From Flavobacterium sp. 9AF (GTDB lineage Bacteria; Bacteroidota; Bacteroidia; Flavobacteriales; Flavobacteriaceae): a stretch of 64,000 nt of DNA. The notes under the pieces were generated by a model. That model was given only the letters and a program-made list of their open reading frames with translations, did not search any database and was not told the DNA's origin. The stretch lies in the NCBI RefSeq assembly GCF_902506265.1, contig NZ_LR733556.1, positions 2,090,821 through 2,154,820 of the forward strand, read 5' to 3'. A program made the position numbers and the translations under genes. Below, in pieces: positions 36,963 to 44,339 of the stretch. Each line of letters begins with the position of its first letter. The stretch's first letter is position 1.

Positions 36963-37745
36963 ATGAGAGTTTTGATTTGTATATTAAACATTTTTGTTTT
37001 TTATTCATGCAAGCAAATTACTGACGTAAGCAAATTGCCAGAGATTTTAAGTGAAGATAATGGGATTTCAAATAAAGAATTTAATTATTTACCGACAAAT
37101 ACTACAGGTGCTGTCTATAAAAAACATACTTATACTTTGTCTTATTCTGAAGAATATGAACAAGCGGAATGGGTAGCCTATGTTTTAAAGTCATCTGATA
37201 TTATGGAAAATAATTATAAAAGACCTTTTTTTGAAATTGATGAAGAGATTATTACTGGTGCAGCAGATTGGAGAAATTATAAAAAATCGGGTTATAATAA
37301 AGGGCATTTATGTCCAGCAGGTGATAGAACCCATTCTTATGAAGATTTTAAAGAAACATTTATAACTTCAAATATTTCACCTCAAAAAAATGATTTTAAT
37401 GCTGGAATATGGAATAGATTAGAACAGAAGATACGTTATTGGGCCAAAAGACAAGATAGTCTATATGTAATTACTGGAGGTGTTTTAAATGATAATTTGA
37501 AGACAATTGGATACGAAAGTGTGGCAGTACCTAACTATTTTTATAAGGTTTTATTATCTAAAGATCATACTAAGATGATTGGTTTTTTATTACCACATGA
37601 AGATTCTAATAAGCCTTTATATAGTTTTATTACCACAGTTGATGAAATTGAAAAATTAACAGGTATCGATTTTTTTCCCTCTCTCGATGATGCTGTAGAA
37701 AATAGACTTGAAGCTACTAAAGAATATAGTAACTGGGATTTTTGA
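36963..37745 (+). CDS. DNA/RNA non-specific endonuclease (NUC1 family), lipoprotein
   Basis: From the ATG at 36963 the product has 260 residues with a lipoprotein signal (MRVLICILNIFVFYSC). The beta-beta-alpha-metal nuclease core is visible: YNKGHLCPAGDRT, where the family usually has DRGH (catalytic His kept, Asp and Arg replaced by Asn and Lys), and ITSNISPQKNDFNAGIWNRLE with the metal-binding asparagine. Members degrade DNA and RNA for nutrition or defence outside the cytoplasm. A second in-frame ATG at 36954 adds only three residues. The following gap contains the start of the peptide locus. Confidence 0.88.
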   Translation: MRVLICILNIFVFYSCKQITDVSKLPEILSEDNGISNKEFNYLPTNTTGAVYKKHTYTLSYSEEYEQAEWVAYVLKSSDIMENNYKRPFFEIDEEIITGAADWRNYKKSGYNKGHLCPAGDRTHSYEDFKETFITSNISPQKNDFNAGIWNRLEQKIRYWAKRQDSLYVITGGVLNDNLKTIGYESVAVPNYFYKVLLSKDHTKMIGFLLPHEDSNKPLYSFITTVDEIEKLTGIDFFPSLDDAVENRLEATKEYSNWDF

Positions 37746-37850
37746 ATTTAACATTTTTGGTAGTTTTCTTGTAAAGTAAAATTATTTTTATTTACTATTA
37801 TTGTGTGAATAGATTCATTAATGAAAGTGAGTCACTTAAACACTATTCTT

Positions 37851-38003
37851 ATGAAAAAATCCATTTTAAATTTGATAGGAGTTACTATTTTGTCAAAAAA
37901 GCAACAAAGAGTAATTAAAGGACAATTAAAAGATTGTATTGATCCTATGACAAACCAATGTAAATATTATAGTTTAGCATGTGCAGATCCATGTAGGATA
38001 TAA
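37851..38003 (+). CDS. Cysteine-containing secreted peptide precursor 1
   Basis: The 50-residue product starts MKKSILNLIGVTILSKKQQ, matching the leaders of the two precursors 6 kb downstream. Where those have GG, this one has KGQ (G24). The predicted core of about 26 residues contains four cysteines (DCIDPMTNQCKYYSLACADPC). This fits a small Bacteroidota double-glycine-type precursor. An in-frame ATG 30 bases upstream (37821) is less likely because the leader similarity begins at 37851. A hairpin terminator lies between it and the downstream VKOR-thioredoxin gene. Confidence 0.7.
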   Translation: MKKSILNLIGVTILSKKQQRVIKGQLKDCIDPMTNQCKYYSLACADPCRI

Positions 38004-38036
38004 TTTTTATGTAAACTTTTCTAAAAACAAATAAAT

Positions 38037-38075
38037 AAGGATAATTTTCGTTTAAAAGGTATTATCCTTTTTTTA
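38037..38075 (+). terminator. Terminator or attenuator between precursor 1 and the VKOR-Trx gene
   Basis: AAGGATAAT (38037-38045) pairs with ATTATCCTT (38061-38069), followed by T residues, just ahead of the ATG at 38085. Partial read-through would give much peptide mRNA and less processing-protein mRNA. Confidence 0.65.
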
Positions 38076-38084
38076 ATTATATAT

Positions 38085-39611
38085 ATGATTTCTATTGTAC
38101 AAAAATTCTTAAAAATCAATAATTATCTCTCAGTAAGTGATGATTTTGAAAATCTGTATTTATCTCATCCGAATTATCCTAGTTTATATGCAATAACAGA
38201 TTCATTAGATTTATTGCAAATAGAGAATGTAGCCGCACAGGTTCCTAAGGAACAATTTACAGCGTTACCAGATAATTTTTTAGCCGTATTTGCTGATGAT
38301 ATAGTTTTGGTAAACAAAAAGGATTCGTCTATAATGATAGAAAAAGAGAAAGAAGGGAAGAAGAAACTTTCTACAGATGAATTTTTATTGCAATGGAATG
38401 GTATAGTTGTAGCGATAGAGCCCAATGAGGTTGTAAGTAGTAGTAAGAAGGTAACTAGTAATAAATATGTTATCTGTTTTTTAATTCTATTGCTAGTTTT
38501 AGCATTGCAATACCCATTTTATAATTTTTTATCGTTTTTGAGTTTAGTAGTTAATTCGGTAGGGTTATTTTTAAGTATCATTATTATAGATGAGAAGTTA
38601 AATAAAACGGAAGGAGTAGTTTCAAAAATATGTACGTTTAGTAGTAATACTTCTTGTGAATCGGTTTTAAAATCGGATAGTGCTCGCATTGCTTCTTGGT
38701 TGGATTTTTCAGATTTACCTCTTGTTTTTTTTGGAAGTAGTTTGTTGTTTTTACATTTTTCGCCAGGAGCATATCCTATATTAAATTTAATTAGTCTTTT
38801 ATCTTTACCAATAGTTGGGTATTCTATTTGGTTGCAAAAAATCAAATTAAATAAGTGGTGTGTTTTATGTCTAGGTATTTCTAGTTTGCTAGTTATTCAA
38901 TCGATTTTTTTTATGATTTATACATTAGATTTTAATTTTAATTATAAATCGTTGCTGCAAGCCTTTGTAATAGTTTTACCAATTTGGTTTGCCATTAAAC
39001 CTGTATTGTTTAAAAAAGTAACGTTAGAGCAAGAGAATTTAAAGTTATTGAAATTTAAGCGTAATTTTTCAATTTTTTCATCCTTAGAGAAACCAGTGGA
39101 TTTATTAGATAGATTTAGAGGATTAGAAAAAATAAGATTAGGTAAATCCTCAGCACCTGTTACTGTAGATTTAATACTTAGTCCTAGTTGTGGACATTGT
39201 CATACTGCTTTTTCAGAAGGACTTAGTCTAATGCGACAATTTCCTGACAAAGTAAACTTGCATTTGTTTTTTAATTTAAATATTTCTAATGCAGACAATC
39301 CTTATTTAGTAGTAGCTAAAAGTTTACTTCAGATAAATAAGAATAATGAGCAAAAAGTGTTAGAAGCATTAGAAGATTGGCATATAAAGCGGATGACATT
39401 AAAAGAATGGACAGATAAATGGCAAGAACCATTAGATATGTCGGTTGAAAATGATTTAAGAGAACAATATGAATGGTGCTTGGAGAATGAATTTAATTAT
39501 ACACCTGTAAAGATTGTGAATGGGAATTTGTATCCTAGCGAATATGAATTAGGGGAGTTGAAATATTTTTTATCAGAAATAGAAGAGAAACAAGAATTAG
39601 TTCTTGTATAA
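38085..39611 (+). CDS. C39-like / VKOR / thioredoxin fusion membrane protein, copy 1
   Basis: The 508-residue protein has three parts. Residues 1 to about 110 resemble the C39 peptidase domain of bacteriocin exporters (HPNYPSLYAITDSLDLLQIEN ... VAIEP), but no catalytic cysteine is evident. Residues about 125-310 form a multi-helix VKOR domain with loop cysteines C183 and C191 and the active site C259-V-L-C262. Residues about 350-508 are a thioredoxin/DsbA-like domain with C369-G-H-C372. VKOR oxidises thioredoxin partners using quinone, so the protein should make disulfides outside the cytoplasm. The cysteine-rich precursors on either side are the likely substrates. From codon 20 on it is identical to copy 2. 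Confidence 0.88.
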   Translation: MISIVQKFLKINNYLSVSDDFENLYLSHPNYPSLYAITDSLDLLQIENVAAQVPKEQFTALPDNFLAVFADDIVLVNKKDSSIMIEKEKEGKKKLSTDEFLLQWNGIVVAIEPNEVVSSSKKVTSNKYVICFLILLLVLALQYPFYNFLSFLSLVVNSVGLFLSIIIIDEKLNKTEGVVSKICTFSSNTSCESVLKSDSARIASWLDFSDLPLVFFGSSLLFLHFSPGAYPILNLISLLSLPIVGYSIWLQKIKLNKWCVLCLGISSLLVIQSIFFMIYTLDFNFNYKSLLQAFVIVLPIWFAIKPVLFKKVTLEQENLKLLKFKRNFSIFSSLEKPVDLLDRFRGLEKIRLGKSSAPVTVDLILSPSCGHCHTAFSEGLSLMRQFPDKVNLHLFFNLNISNADNPYLVVAKSLLQINKNNEQKVLEALEDWHIKRMTLKEWTDKWQEPLDMSVENDLREQYEWCLENEFNYTPVKIVNGNLYPSEYELGELKYFLSEIEEKQELVLV

Positions 39612-39711
39612 GATATTGTTGCAACGATAGTCGGCCAACTACATTAGACTTAAAATAGATGTAGAAATAAACAAATTATAATATTTTAAATTATGAAAAA
39701 ATCAATTTTAA
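38144..39711 (+). repeat. Long direct repeat, copy 1 (about 1568 bp)
   Basis: The sequence from TTTTGAAAATCTG in codon 20 of VKOR-Trx copy 1 to the 19th base of the following precursor leader recurs at 42329-43896, an offset of 4185. I compared the copies by eye and found no difference; the two encoded proteins are identical over this span. No terminal inverted repeats or transposase accompany it. Confidence 0.88.
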
Positions 39712-39761
39712 TTTACACAGGAATTTAATCTTATTCAAGAGAGCAGAATAAACAACAATAA
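39693..39761 (+). pseudogene. Broken copy of a cysteine-rich peptide precursor
   Basis: At the position equivalent to precursor 2, the frame reads MKKSILIYTGI, stop, SYSREQNKQQ, stop. This matches MKKSILNLTGAQSLSKNEQKK with a deleted base, substitutions and an in-frame TAA at 39726-39728. No core peptide follows. It is a decayed leader that marks where another precursor once was. Confidence 0.7.
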
Positions 39762-39975
39762 TACATTCCTGAATTTTAACTATGATTTGTTTAATTGTAC
39801 TTTTAGTACTAAATAAAAGCAATATTCCATTAGTATGTTTTTATCTTATTTGTAATCCAATAGAAGTAGATATTGTTAAATTAGATATAAATCTCAAATA
39901 TATAAATAGTTTGTATAGCTCAGAAATATGAATTTTTGGGCTATCTTTTTAAAAATTAATTAACAAATTAAATTA
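39762..39975. other. Intergenic stretch without a gene
   Basis: An AT-rich stretch between the broken precursor and the regulator promoter. Apart from the terminator at 39915-39950 I see no feature; it may contain the eroded core of the former precursor gene. Confidence 0.4.
39915..39950 (+). terminator. Terminator after VKOR-Trx copy 1 / broken precursor
   Basis: ATAGCTCA pairs with TGGGCTAT (one G-T pair), followed by CTTTTT. It isolates the upstream unit from the regulator gene. Confidence 0.65.
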
Positions 39976-39983
39976 TACCTTTG
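39976..39983 (+). promoter_or_regulatory. -7 promoter box of the TPR-AraC regulator
   Basis: TACCTTTG (TAnnTTTG), 18 bases before the ATG at 40002. It overlaps the in-frame TTG at 39981, which is therefore not the start codon. Confidence 0.5.
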
Positions 39984-40001
39984 AGGTTTAATTTGATTCT
40001 T

Positions 40002-41768
40002 ATGAAATACGTATTCACTTGTATTGTTTTTTTATTTTCTCTTACTGGTTATACACAAGAAATACAATTGTTACCTGATGAGTATGAGAAACTGCAAGAT
40101 GAATTAAGAATACAAACGGCTACTAATATTGATAGTGCATTTGCGGTTGCTATCAAAATTGGTCAGTCAAATAATCAAATTCATAAAGCTTTTTCTAAAG
40201 GAGCACAAGCCTATTTATTAAAGATAAAAGGAGATAGTATAGCATCAATTAAACAATTTGAAAAAGCGATTTCACTAATAAATTCACTTCCATATTCTAA
40301 AGAACAAGTAAAGACAAAAGCATACATTTTAAATTATCAAGGAATCTGTGATATACAAAAAGGTGATTTAAATGCAGCATTATTAAAACTATTGGAAGGT
40401 GAAAAATTATCGATTAGCGTAGGTGATATAGTTCAGGCAGTTAAGTTTAATACTAATATTGCATTGATTAATGGAGAAATTGGTAATTATAAAACTGCGA
40501 TTAATAAAGCCAAGTATTCTGAATATTTGGTTGAAAAAAATAAAAATCTTTATAGCTCAGAACAATATAAATTAAATAAAAGTAATATTTATTTGTCATT
40601 AGGTCGATATTATGAATACAGCTTTAAACAAGATTATGAAACAAATAAATCGTATCTAGATTCGGCTACATATTATTATAATAAGACAATTTTGTATTCA
40701 AAAAATCTCATCACAAATAAAATTAAAGCTCAAAACAACCTTGCCAATGTTTATTATCACCAAGAAAATTTTGAAGAAGCAGAAAAAAATTATCAAAATA
40801 TAGTATCAGAATCATTTGAACATGGTTTAACTTATGATTATGCTATTGGGTTGTATAATTTAGGAAATTTTTATTATTGGGAAAAAAAATATAAGAGAGC
40901 TCTAACTTATTTCCAAAAATATGACTCCTTACACGTAGTACATGATATTGATAAATATAATTTCGTTAATTCAAATTATTATCAGTCAAAGATTTATGAG
41001 TTTTTAAATGATTATGATAATACATTAAAGCATACAGAAATCTATTTAAAAAATTTTGAAAAAAACGAATTTAAAATTAATGAAGAAAGTGTTAAAATTA
41101 ATTCCATACAAAATAATTTAGAATTAAAAGAAGAAATTACTCTCTTACAGAAAAGATATCAAGCAAAAATATTTTGGCGAAACGTTTTATATTTATCAGC
41201 TGGAGTAATTGTATTTTTATTATTGGTATTACTCATTAGAAACAGTATTGAAAAGAAAAAAAGTAATGCAAAATATAAAAGTATTATTGAGAATTTTAAG
41301 AATCAACTTAAGCAAAAGGAGGATTTTATCCAAAACGTTGAAAAAGAGATTCTGACTTATCATGATCAGGAAGCGGTATCTTCAAATATGACAATAAATA
41401 TTGATGAACAAAAAGAGAAAGAAATACTAAATAGTCTTAAAAACATTGAAGATAAATTAATCTTTTTGAATCAAGATTTTACGCTTCAATATGTAGCAAA
41501 AAAAATAAAAACAAATACGACTTATTTATCTTATATTGTAAATAAAAATTTCAGTAAGACTTTTAGTGAATATGCTAACGAGTTGAAAATTAATTATGTG
41601 GTTAATGAAATGATTACTAATTCTAAATATAGGAAATATTCTACTCAAGCAATTGCTGAAAGTGTTGGTTATAAAAATGCTACCTCTTTTACAAGGTCTT
41701 TTAGCAAAAAAACAGGACTAAGTCCTGTTCAATTTGCTAAAAAATTAGAGGATGAAGATTTTAATTAG
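40002..41768 (+). CDS. TPR sensor with transmembrane helix and C-terminal AraC-type DNA-binding domain
   Basis: The 588-residue protein has a signal peptide or first membrane segment (MKYVFTCIVFLFSLTGYTQ) and about 350 residues of tetratricopeptide repeats (for example AQNNLANVYYHQENFEEAEKNY, YNLGNFYYWEKKYKRALTYFQK). A transmembrane helix (NVLYLSAGVIVFLLLVLLI, near residue 400) precedes a short coiled coil. The AraC domain at the C-terminus contains AIAESVGYKNATSFTRSFSKKTGLSPVQF. This TPR-TM-AraC form is a Bacteroidota one-component membrane regulator. Its place between the two VKOR-Trx copies suggests it controls the peptide genes, perhaps sensing a peptide outside. It ends eight bases into the opposing precursor gene. 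Confidence 0.85.
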   Translation: MKYVFTCIVFLFSLTGYTQEIQLLPDEYEKLQDELRIQTATNIDSAFAVAIKIGQSNNQIHKAFSKGAQAYLLKIKGDSIASIKQFEKAISLINSLPYSKEQVKTKAYILNYQGICDIQKGDLNAALLKLLEGEKLSISVGDIVQAVKFNTNIALINGEIGNYKTAINKAKYSEYLVEKNKNLYSSEQYKLNKSNIYLSLGRYYEYSFKQDYETNKSYLDSATYYYNKTILYSKNLITNKIKAQNNLANVYYHQENFEEAEKNYQNIVSESFEHGLTYDYAIGLYNLGNFYYWEKKYKRALTYFQKYDSLHVVHDIDKYNFVNSNYYQSKIYEFLNDYDNTLKHTEIYLKNFEKNEFKINEESVKINSIQNNLELKEEITLLQKRYQAKIFWRNVLYLSAGVIVFLLLVLLIRNSIEKKKSNAKYKSIIENFKNQLKQKEDFIQNVEKEILTYHDQEAVSSNMTINIDEQKEKEILNSLKNIEDKLIFLNQDFTLQYVAKKIKTNTTYLSYIVNKNFSKTFSEYANELKINYVVNEMITNSKYRKYSTQAIAESVGYKNATSFTRSFSKKTGLSPVQFAKKLEDEDFN

Positions 41769-42021
41769 ATGGACTACTTGGTAAATTAACTGTGTCATCA
41801 TTATCGTTTGTAAGCGTACTAAAAGTTATAGAAGATGAAGTAGTACCACTACCTGGACCAGCCCAAGTTGGATCTGTTGGGTCTTCTATGAATTCATCGT
41901 CTAAAAGGACAGGAGCTGTTGGTCTATTTGGATCAATTCCCCCTATAATATGTTTTTTTGATTTGCTGTTTAATTGAAATTTTTCAAAATCGACTACATT
42001 TTTCACATTTGTTTTTTTCAT
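41761..42021 (-). CDS. Acidic cysteine-free peptide precursor with GG leader
   Basis: The 86-residue product has a leader of 28 residues (MKKTNVKNVVDFEKFQLN ... KKHIIGG) ending in a double glycine. The core of about 58 residues is rich in Asp, Pro, Thr and Ser and has no cysteine (starts IDPNRPTAPVLLDDEF, ends TVNLPSSPSN). The leader differs from the MKKSILNL type, so this is a second precursor family. It is transcribed against the regulator gene and their 3' ends overlap by eight bases. The maturation enzyme is not obvious; the repeated Thr/Ser in the core may be modification sites. Confidence 0.65.
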   Translation of the reverse strand: MKKTNVKNVVDFEKFQLNSKSKKHIIGGIDPNRPTAPVLLDDEFIEDPTDPTWAGPGSGTTSSSITFSTLTNDNDDTVNLPSSPSN

Positions 42022-42049
42022 AATATATACAGTAATTAAATTGTTTTCT

Positions 42050-42057
42050 CAAATGTA
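42050..42057 (-). promoter_or_regulatory. -7 promoter box of the acidic precursor gene
   Basis: TACATTTG on the minus strand (TAnnTTTG), 28 bases before the ATG at 42021. It shows the small gene is probably expressed. Confidence 0.5.
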
Positions 42058-42269
42058 ATAAATTAATTGTACTACGAACTGTTGTTTTTTATTACATAGG
42101 ATTAAAGGTGTTTTATTTTGTTTAAATAGCTGATTTTAAATATATTGTGCTTTGTGTTTAAGACTTACAATTTATAAATTATCTGTATTATAATTTATAA
42201 ATTGTAATGAATTGCCTTTTTTTTACCTTCTTATTTGTTACATATTTGTCTCAACAAACAAAAGAATGT

Positions 42270-43796
42270 ATGCAATATTTAATTGAAAATTTTTTAGAAA
42301 TTAATAATTATAATAATGAGCGAACTAGTTTTGAAAATCTGTATTTATCTCATCCGAATTATCCTAGTTTATATGCAATAACAGATTCATTAGATTTATT
42401 GCAAATAGAGAATGTAGCCGCACAGGTTCCTAAGGAACAATTTACAGCGTTACCAGATAATTTTTTAGCCGTATTTGCTGATGATATAGTTTTGGTAAAC
42501 AAAAAGGATTCGTCTATAATGATAGAAAAAGAGAAAGAAGGGAAGAAGAAACTTTCTACAGATGAATTTTTATTGCAATGGAATGGTATAGTTGTAGCGA
42601 TAGAGCCCAATGAGGTTGTAAGTAGTAGTAAGAAGGTAACTAGTAATAAATATGTTATCTGTTTTTTAATTCTATTGCTAGTTTTAGCATTGCAATACCC
42701 ATTTTATAATTTTTTATCGTTTTTGAGTTTAGTAGTTAATTCGGTAGGGTTATTTTTAAGTATCATTATTATAGATGAGAAGTTAAATAAAACGGAAGGA
42801 GTAGTTTCAAAAATATGTACGTTTAGTAGTAATACTTCTTGTGAATCGGTTTTAAAATCGGATAGTGCTCGCATTGCTTCTTGGTTGGATTTTTCAGATT
42901 TACCTCTTGTTTTTTTTGGAAGTAGTTTGTTGTTTTTACATTTTTCGCCAGGAGCATATCCTATATTAAATTTAATTAGTCTTTTATCTTTACCAATAGT
43001 TGGGTATTCTATTTGGTTGCAAAAAATCAAATTAAATAAGTGGTGTGTTTTATGTCTAGGTATTTCTAGTTTGCTAGTTATTCAATCGATTTTTTTTATG
43101 ATTTATACATTAGATTTTAATTTTAATTATAAATCGTTGCTGCAAGCCTTTGTAATAGTTTTACCAATTTGGTTTGCCATTAAACCTGTATTGTTTAAAA
43201 AAGTAACGTTAGAGCAAGAGAATTTAAAGTTATTGAAATTTAAGCGTAATTTTTCAATTTTTTCATCCTTAGAGAAACCAGTGGATTTATTAGATAGATT
43301 TAGAGGATTAGAAAAAATAAGATTAGGTAAATCCTCAGCACCTGTTACTGTAGATTTAATACTTAGTCCTAGTTGTGGACATTGTCATACTGCTTTTTCA
43401 GAAGGACTTAGTCTAATGCGACAATTTCCTGACAAAGTAAACTTGCATTTGTTTTTTAATTTAAATATTTCTAATGCAGACAATCCTTATTTAGTAGTAG
43501 CTAAAAGTTTACTTCAGATAAATAAGAATAATGAGCAAAAAGTGTTAGAAGCATTAGAAGATTGGCATATAAAGCGGATGACATTAAAAGAATGGACAGA
43601 TAAATGGCAAGAACCATTAGATATGTCGGTTGAAAATGATTTAAGAGAACAATATGAATGGTGCTTGGAGAATGAATTTAATTATACACCTGTAAAGATT
43701 GTGAATGGGAATTTGTATCCTAGCGAATATGAATTAGGGGAGTTGAAATATTTTTTATCAGAAATAGAAGAGAAACAAGAATTAGTTCTTGTATAA
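42270..43796 (+). CDS. C39-like / VKOR / thioredoxin fusion membrane protein, copy 2
   Basis: The 508-residue protein is identical to copy 1 except in its first 19 residues (MQYLIENFLEINNYNNERT instead of MISIVQKFLKINNYLSVSD), so it has the same C39-like, VKOR and CGHC domains and the same predicted role in disulfide formation of secreted peptides. The ATG at 42270 aligns with the copy 1 start and gives the same length; an in-frame ATG at 42207 would add 21 residues. Two intact cysteine-rich precursor genes follow directly. The diverged first codons show that the repeat boundary lies inside the gene. Confidence 0.88.
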   Translation: MQYLIENFLEINNYNNERTSFENLYLSHPNYPSLYAITDSLDLLQIENVAAQVPKEQFTALPDNFLAVFADDIVLVNKKDSSIMIEKEKEGKKKLSTDEFLLQWNGIVVAIEPNEVVSSSKKVTSNKYVICFLILLLVLALQYPFYNFLSFLSLVVNSVGLFLSIIIIDEKLNKTEGVVSKICTFSSNTSCESVLKSDSARIASWLDFSDLPLVFFGSSLLFLHFSPGAYPILNLISLLSLPIVGYSIWLQKIKLNKWCVLCLGISSLLVIQSIFFMIYTLDFNFNYKSLLQAFVIVLPIWFAIKPVLFKKVTLEQENLKLLKFKRNFSIFSSLEKPVDLLDRFRGLEKIRLGKSSAPVTVDLILSPSCGHCHTAFSEGLSLMRQFPDKVNLHLFFNLNISNADNPYLVVAKSLLQINKNNEQKVLEALEDWHIKRMTLKEWTDKWQEPLDMSVENDLREQYEWCLENEFNYTPVKIVNGNLYPSEYELGELKYFLSEIEEKQELVLV

Positions 43797-43896
43797 GATA
43801 TTGTTGCAACGATAGTCGGCCAACTACATTAGACTTAAAATAGATGTAGAAATAAACAAATTATAATATTTTAAATTATGAAAAAATCAATTTTAA
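42329..43896 (+). repeat. Long direct repeat, copy 2 (about 1568 bp)
   Basis: Second copy of the repeat at 38144-39711. It ends inside the leader codons of precursor 2, where the two copies diverge at base 43897. Confidence 0.88.
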
Positions 43897-44102
43897 ATTT
43901 AACAGGAGCTCAATCTTTGTCAAAAAATGAGCAAAAGAAAATTAATGGAGGTATTACACAAGGTATGGCAATTTGTTGTAAAAGCAAGTCTCAATTAGGT
44001 GGGAGCTGCAATTCTTCATATCCATATCTTAAAGGGGCATGGTGTTGTTCTGTTCCTGATCCAAATACTTGTGAGCCAATATTAATCGATTTAGTAGACT
44101 AA
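43878..44102 (+). CDS. Cysteine-rich secreted peptide precursor 2
   Basis: The 74-residue product has a 25-residue leader (MKKSILNLTGAQSLSKNEQ, then KKINGG) and a 49-residue core starting ITQGMAICCKSKSQLGG. Six cysteines are arranged as CC, C, CC, C, enough for three disulfide bonds. Double-glycine leaders are cut by C39 proteases during export. It follows VKOR-Trx copy 2 by 81 bases with no clear terminator between, so the oxidase and peptides are likely expressed together. No known bacteriocin family is recognised in the core. Confidence 0.75.
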   Translation: MKKSILNLTGAQSLSKNEQKKINGGITQGMAICCKSKSQLGGSCNSSYPYLKGAWCCSVPDPNTCEPILIDLVD

Positions 44103-44103
44103 C

Positions 44104-44301
44104 ATGAAAAAATCAATTTTAAACCTAAAAGGAGCTCAAGTGTTATCAAAGAATGAGCAAAAAGCGGTAAACGGAGGAAGAAGAGCTTGTAATTTAAGTT
44201 TACCAAATACAGGATGCGGTGCAAACGAATGTTGTTCAAATGGTATTTGTTACCCTTATGGAACACCAGGACATTTATGTACTTACTATCCTGAAATATA
44301 A
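44104..44301 (+). CDS. Cysteine-rich secreted peptide precursor 3
   Basis: The 65-residue product has a leader nearly identical to precursor 2 (MKKSILNLKGAQVLSKNEQ, then KAVNGG) and a different 40-residue core starting RRACNLSLPNTGCGANECC. It again has six cysteines (C, C, CC, C, C). The pattern GCGANECCSNGICYPYG resembles knottin-like disulfide-rich peptides, but this is only a visual likeness. The gene starts one base after the precursor 2 stop. A terminator follows at 44317. Confidence 0.75.
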   Translation: MKKSILNLKGAQVLSKNEQKAVNGGRRACNLSLPNTGCGANECCSNGICYPYGTPGHLCTYYPEI

Positions 44302-44316
44302 TTAACATGTATTATT

Positions 44317-44339
44317 TAGCTTTAATTTTTTAAAAGCTA
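44317..44339 (+). terminator. Terminator after precursor 3
   Basis: TAGCTTT pairs with AAAGCTA around an A/T-rich loop 15 bases after the precursor 3 stop codon. Confidence 0.5.

Noticed and set aside
37821..37850. Earlier start for precursor 1
   Set aside because: The leader shared with the other precursors begins at 37851; the ten extra residues match nothing.
42207..42269. Earlier start for VKOR-Trx copy 2 giving 529 residues
   Set aside because: The start at 42270 aligns with copy 1 and gives the same 508-residue length; the extra 21 residues have no counterpart.
43797..43877. Possible riboswitch or leader RNA between VKOR-Trx copy 2 and precursor 2
   Set aside because: Only short palindromes (GTTGCAAC, TCGGCCAA-like) are seen; no recognisable aptamer fold or terminator.
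38144..43896. Long direct repeats as a composite transposon or insertion sequence
   Set aside because: No transposase, integrase or terminal inverted repeat is present; the repeat boundaries fall inside coding sequence.
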